Shown: piece after piece, positions 63,874 through 64,000 of the stretch
How positions within the stretch are numbered: position 1 is the first letter of the stretch
How the letters are laid out: each line of letters opens with the position of its first letter
Assembly: GCF_021155775.2 (NCBI RefSeq)
Contig: NC_060233.1
Span: 310,001-374,000 of the forward strand
Origin: Neodiprion pinetum
Lineage: Eukaryota > Arthropoda > Insecta > Hymenoptera > Diprionidae
Reading direction: 5' to 3'
Length of the DNA stretch: 64,000 nt
Made by a program: the position numbers and the translations under genes
The notes under the pieces: model-generated
Database searches by the model: none
The model's input: only the letters and a program-made list of their open reading frames with translations
Told to the model about the DNA's origin: nothing

Positions 63874-64000
63874 TAACGAAGTGGAAGAACCTGAAACGGG
63901 AAGACGATCTCAATTCTAAAATATTACAAATTTTCTGCGTAGGTTTAATTAAATGCATGAGGCGTCCTCCACCAATTCAGTAACTTTTCTTTGTTATTCT
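63874..64000. other. Start of XPR1 3' flank
   Basis: 127 bases after the XPR1 stop. No canonical AATAAA is present, so the 3' UTR probably continues past the right edge. Confidence 0.5.

Noticed and set aside
1..64000. Possible bacterial insert, CRISPR array, tRNA or rRNA genes, or a viral insertion
   Set aside because: No spaced direct repeats of CRISPR type, no cloverleaf or rRNA signature, and no viral replicase or capsid-like frame seen by eye. A tRNA and covariance-model scan would settle it.

Overview
This window is animal nuclear DNA, almost certainly insect. It has AT-rich intergenic sequence, many short GT-AG introns (about 70 bp to 1.7 kb), AATAAA poly(A) signals and a set of single-copy genes with clear insect and vertebrate relatives. 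Short AACCTAACCT tracts, the insect TTAGG telomere motif, recur near several gene starts. Hymenoptera, perhaps a sawfly, is my best guess, but it rests on general resemblance and not on a diagnostic marker. I found no prokaryotic operon, CRISPR array, rRNA or tRNA.

Layout, left to right. 1-2752 has no gene I can support. 2753-4839 (-) is RPAP2, the RNA polymerase II CTD phosphatase, divergent from a GPR107/108-type seven-helix Golgi receptor at 5612-10676 (+). 12899-15295 (-) is NELF-B, divergent from a very large CECR2-type bromodomain gene (16347-25516, +) with a Lys-rich middle, about 22 tandem YSQPSPQQ-like repeats and a 43-residue polyglutamine run. After 4 kb without a gene comes a FERM-only relative of the tyrosine phosphatase Pez/PTPN14/PTPN21 (29539-31516, +), convergent with the phospholipase ABHD16A (32267-35170, -), which is divergent from TMEM208 (36013-38497, +). 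An nrf-6-like acyltransferase (40293-46233, +) and the N-glycan branching enzyme MGAT4 (48272-50738, +) follow. MGAT4 is convergent with a CYP2-clan cytochrome P450 (51697-54715, -). METTL17 (56524-58858, -) and an XPR1-type SPX/EXS phosphate exporter (59306-63873, +) form a last divergent pair.

I rebuilt every gene by hand from GT/AG (one GC/AG) boundaries and checked that exon lengths sum to an open frame: RPAP2 552 aa, GPR107 576, NELF-B 602, CECR2 2243, Pez-like 445, ABHD16A 551, TMEM208 173, nrf-6-like about 767, MGAT4 535, P450 578, METTL17 450, XPR1 651. The genes are mostly unrelated housekeeping functions: Pol II transcription and chromatin (RPAP2, NELF-B, CECR2), secretory pathway and membrane (GPR107, TMEM208, MGAT4, ABHD16A, XPR1) and mitochondrial ribosome assembly (METTL17). 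Nothing here looks like one multi-gene system.

The most interesting points are the FET-like tyrosine-spaced repeat domain in CECR2, the apparent loss of the phosphatase domain in the Pez-like gene, two copies of one inverted-repeat element in two different introns, a separate inverted-repeat element in the nrf-6-like gene, an acidic, charged insertion in the P450 and a possible orphan ORF at 55684-56211.
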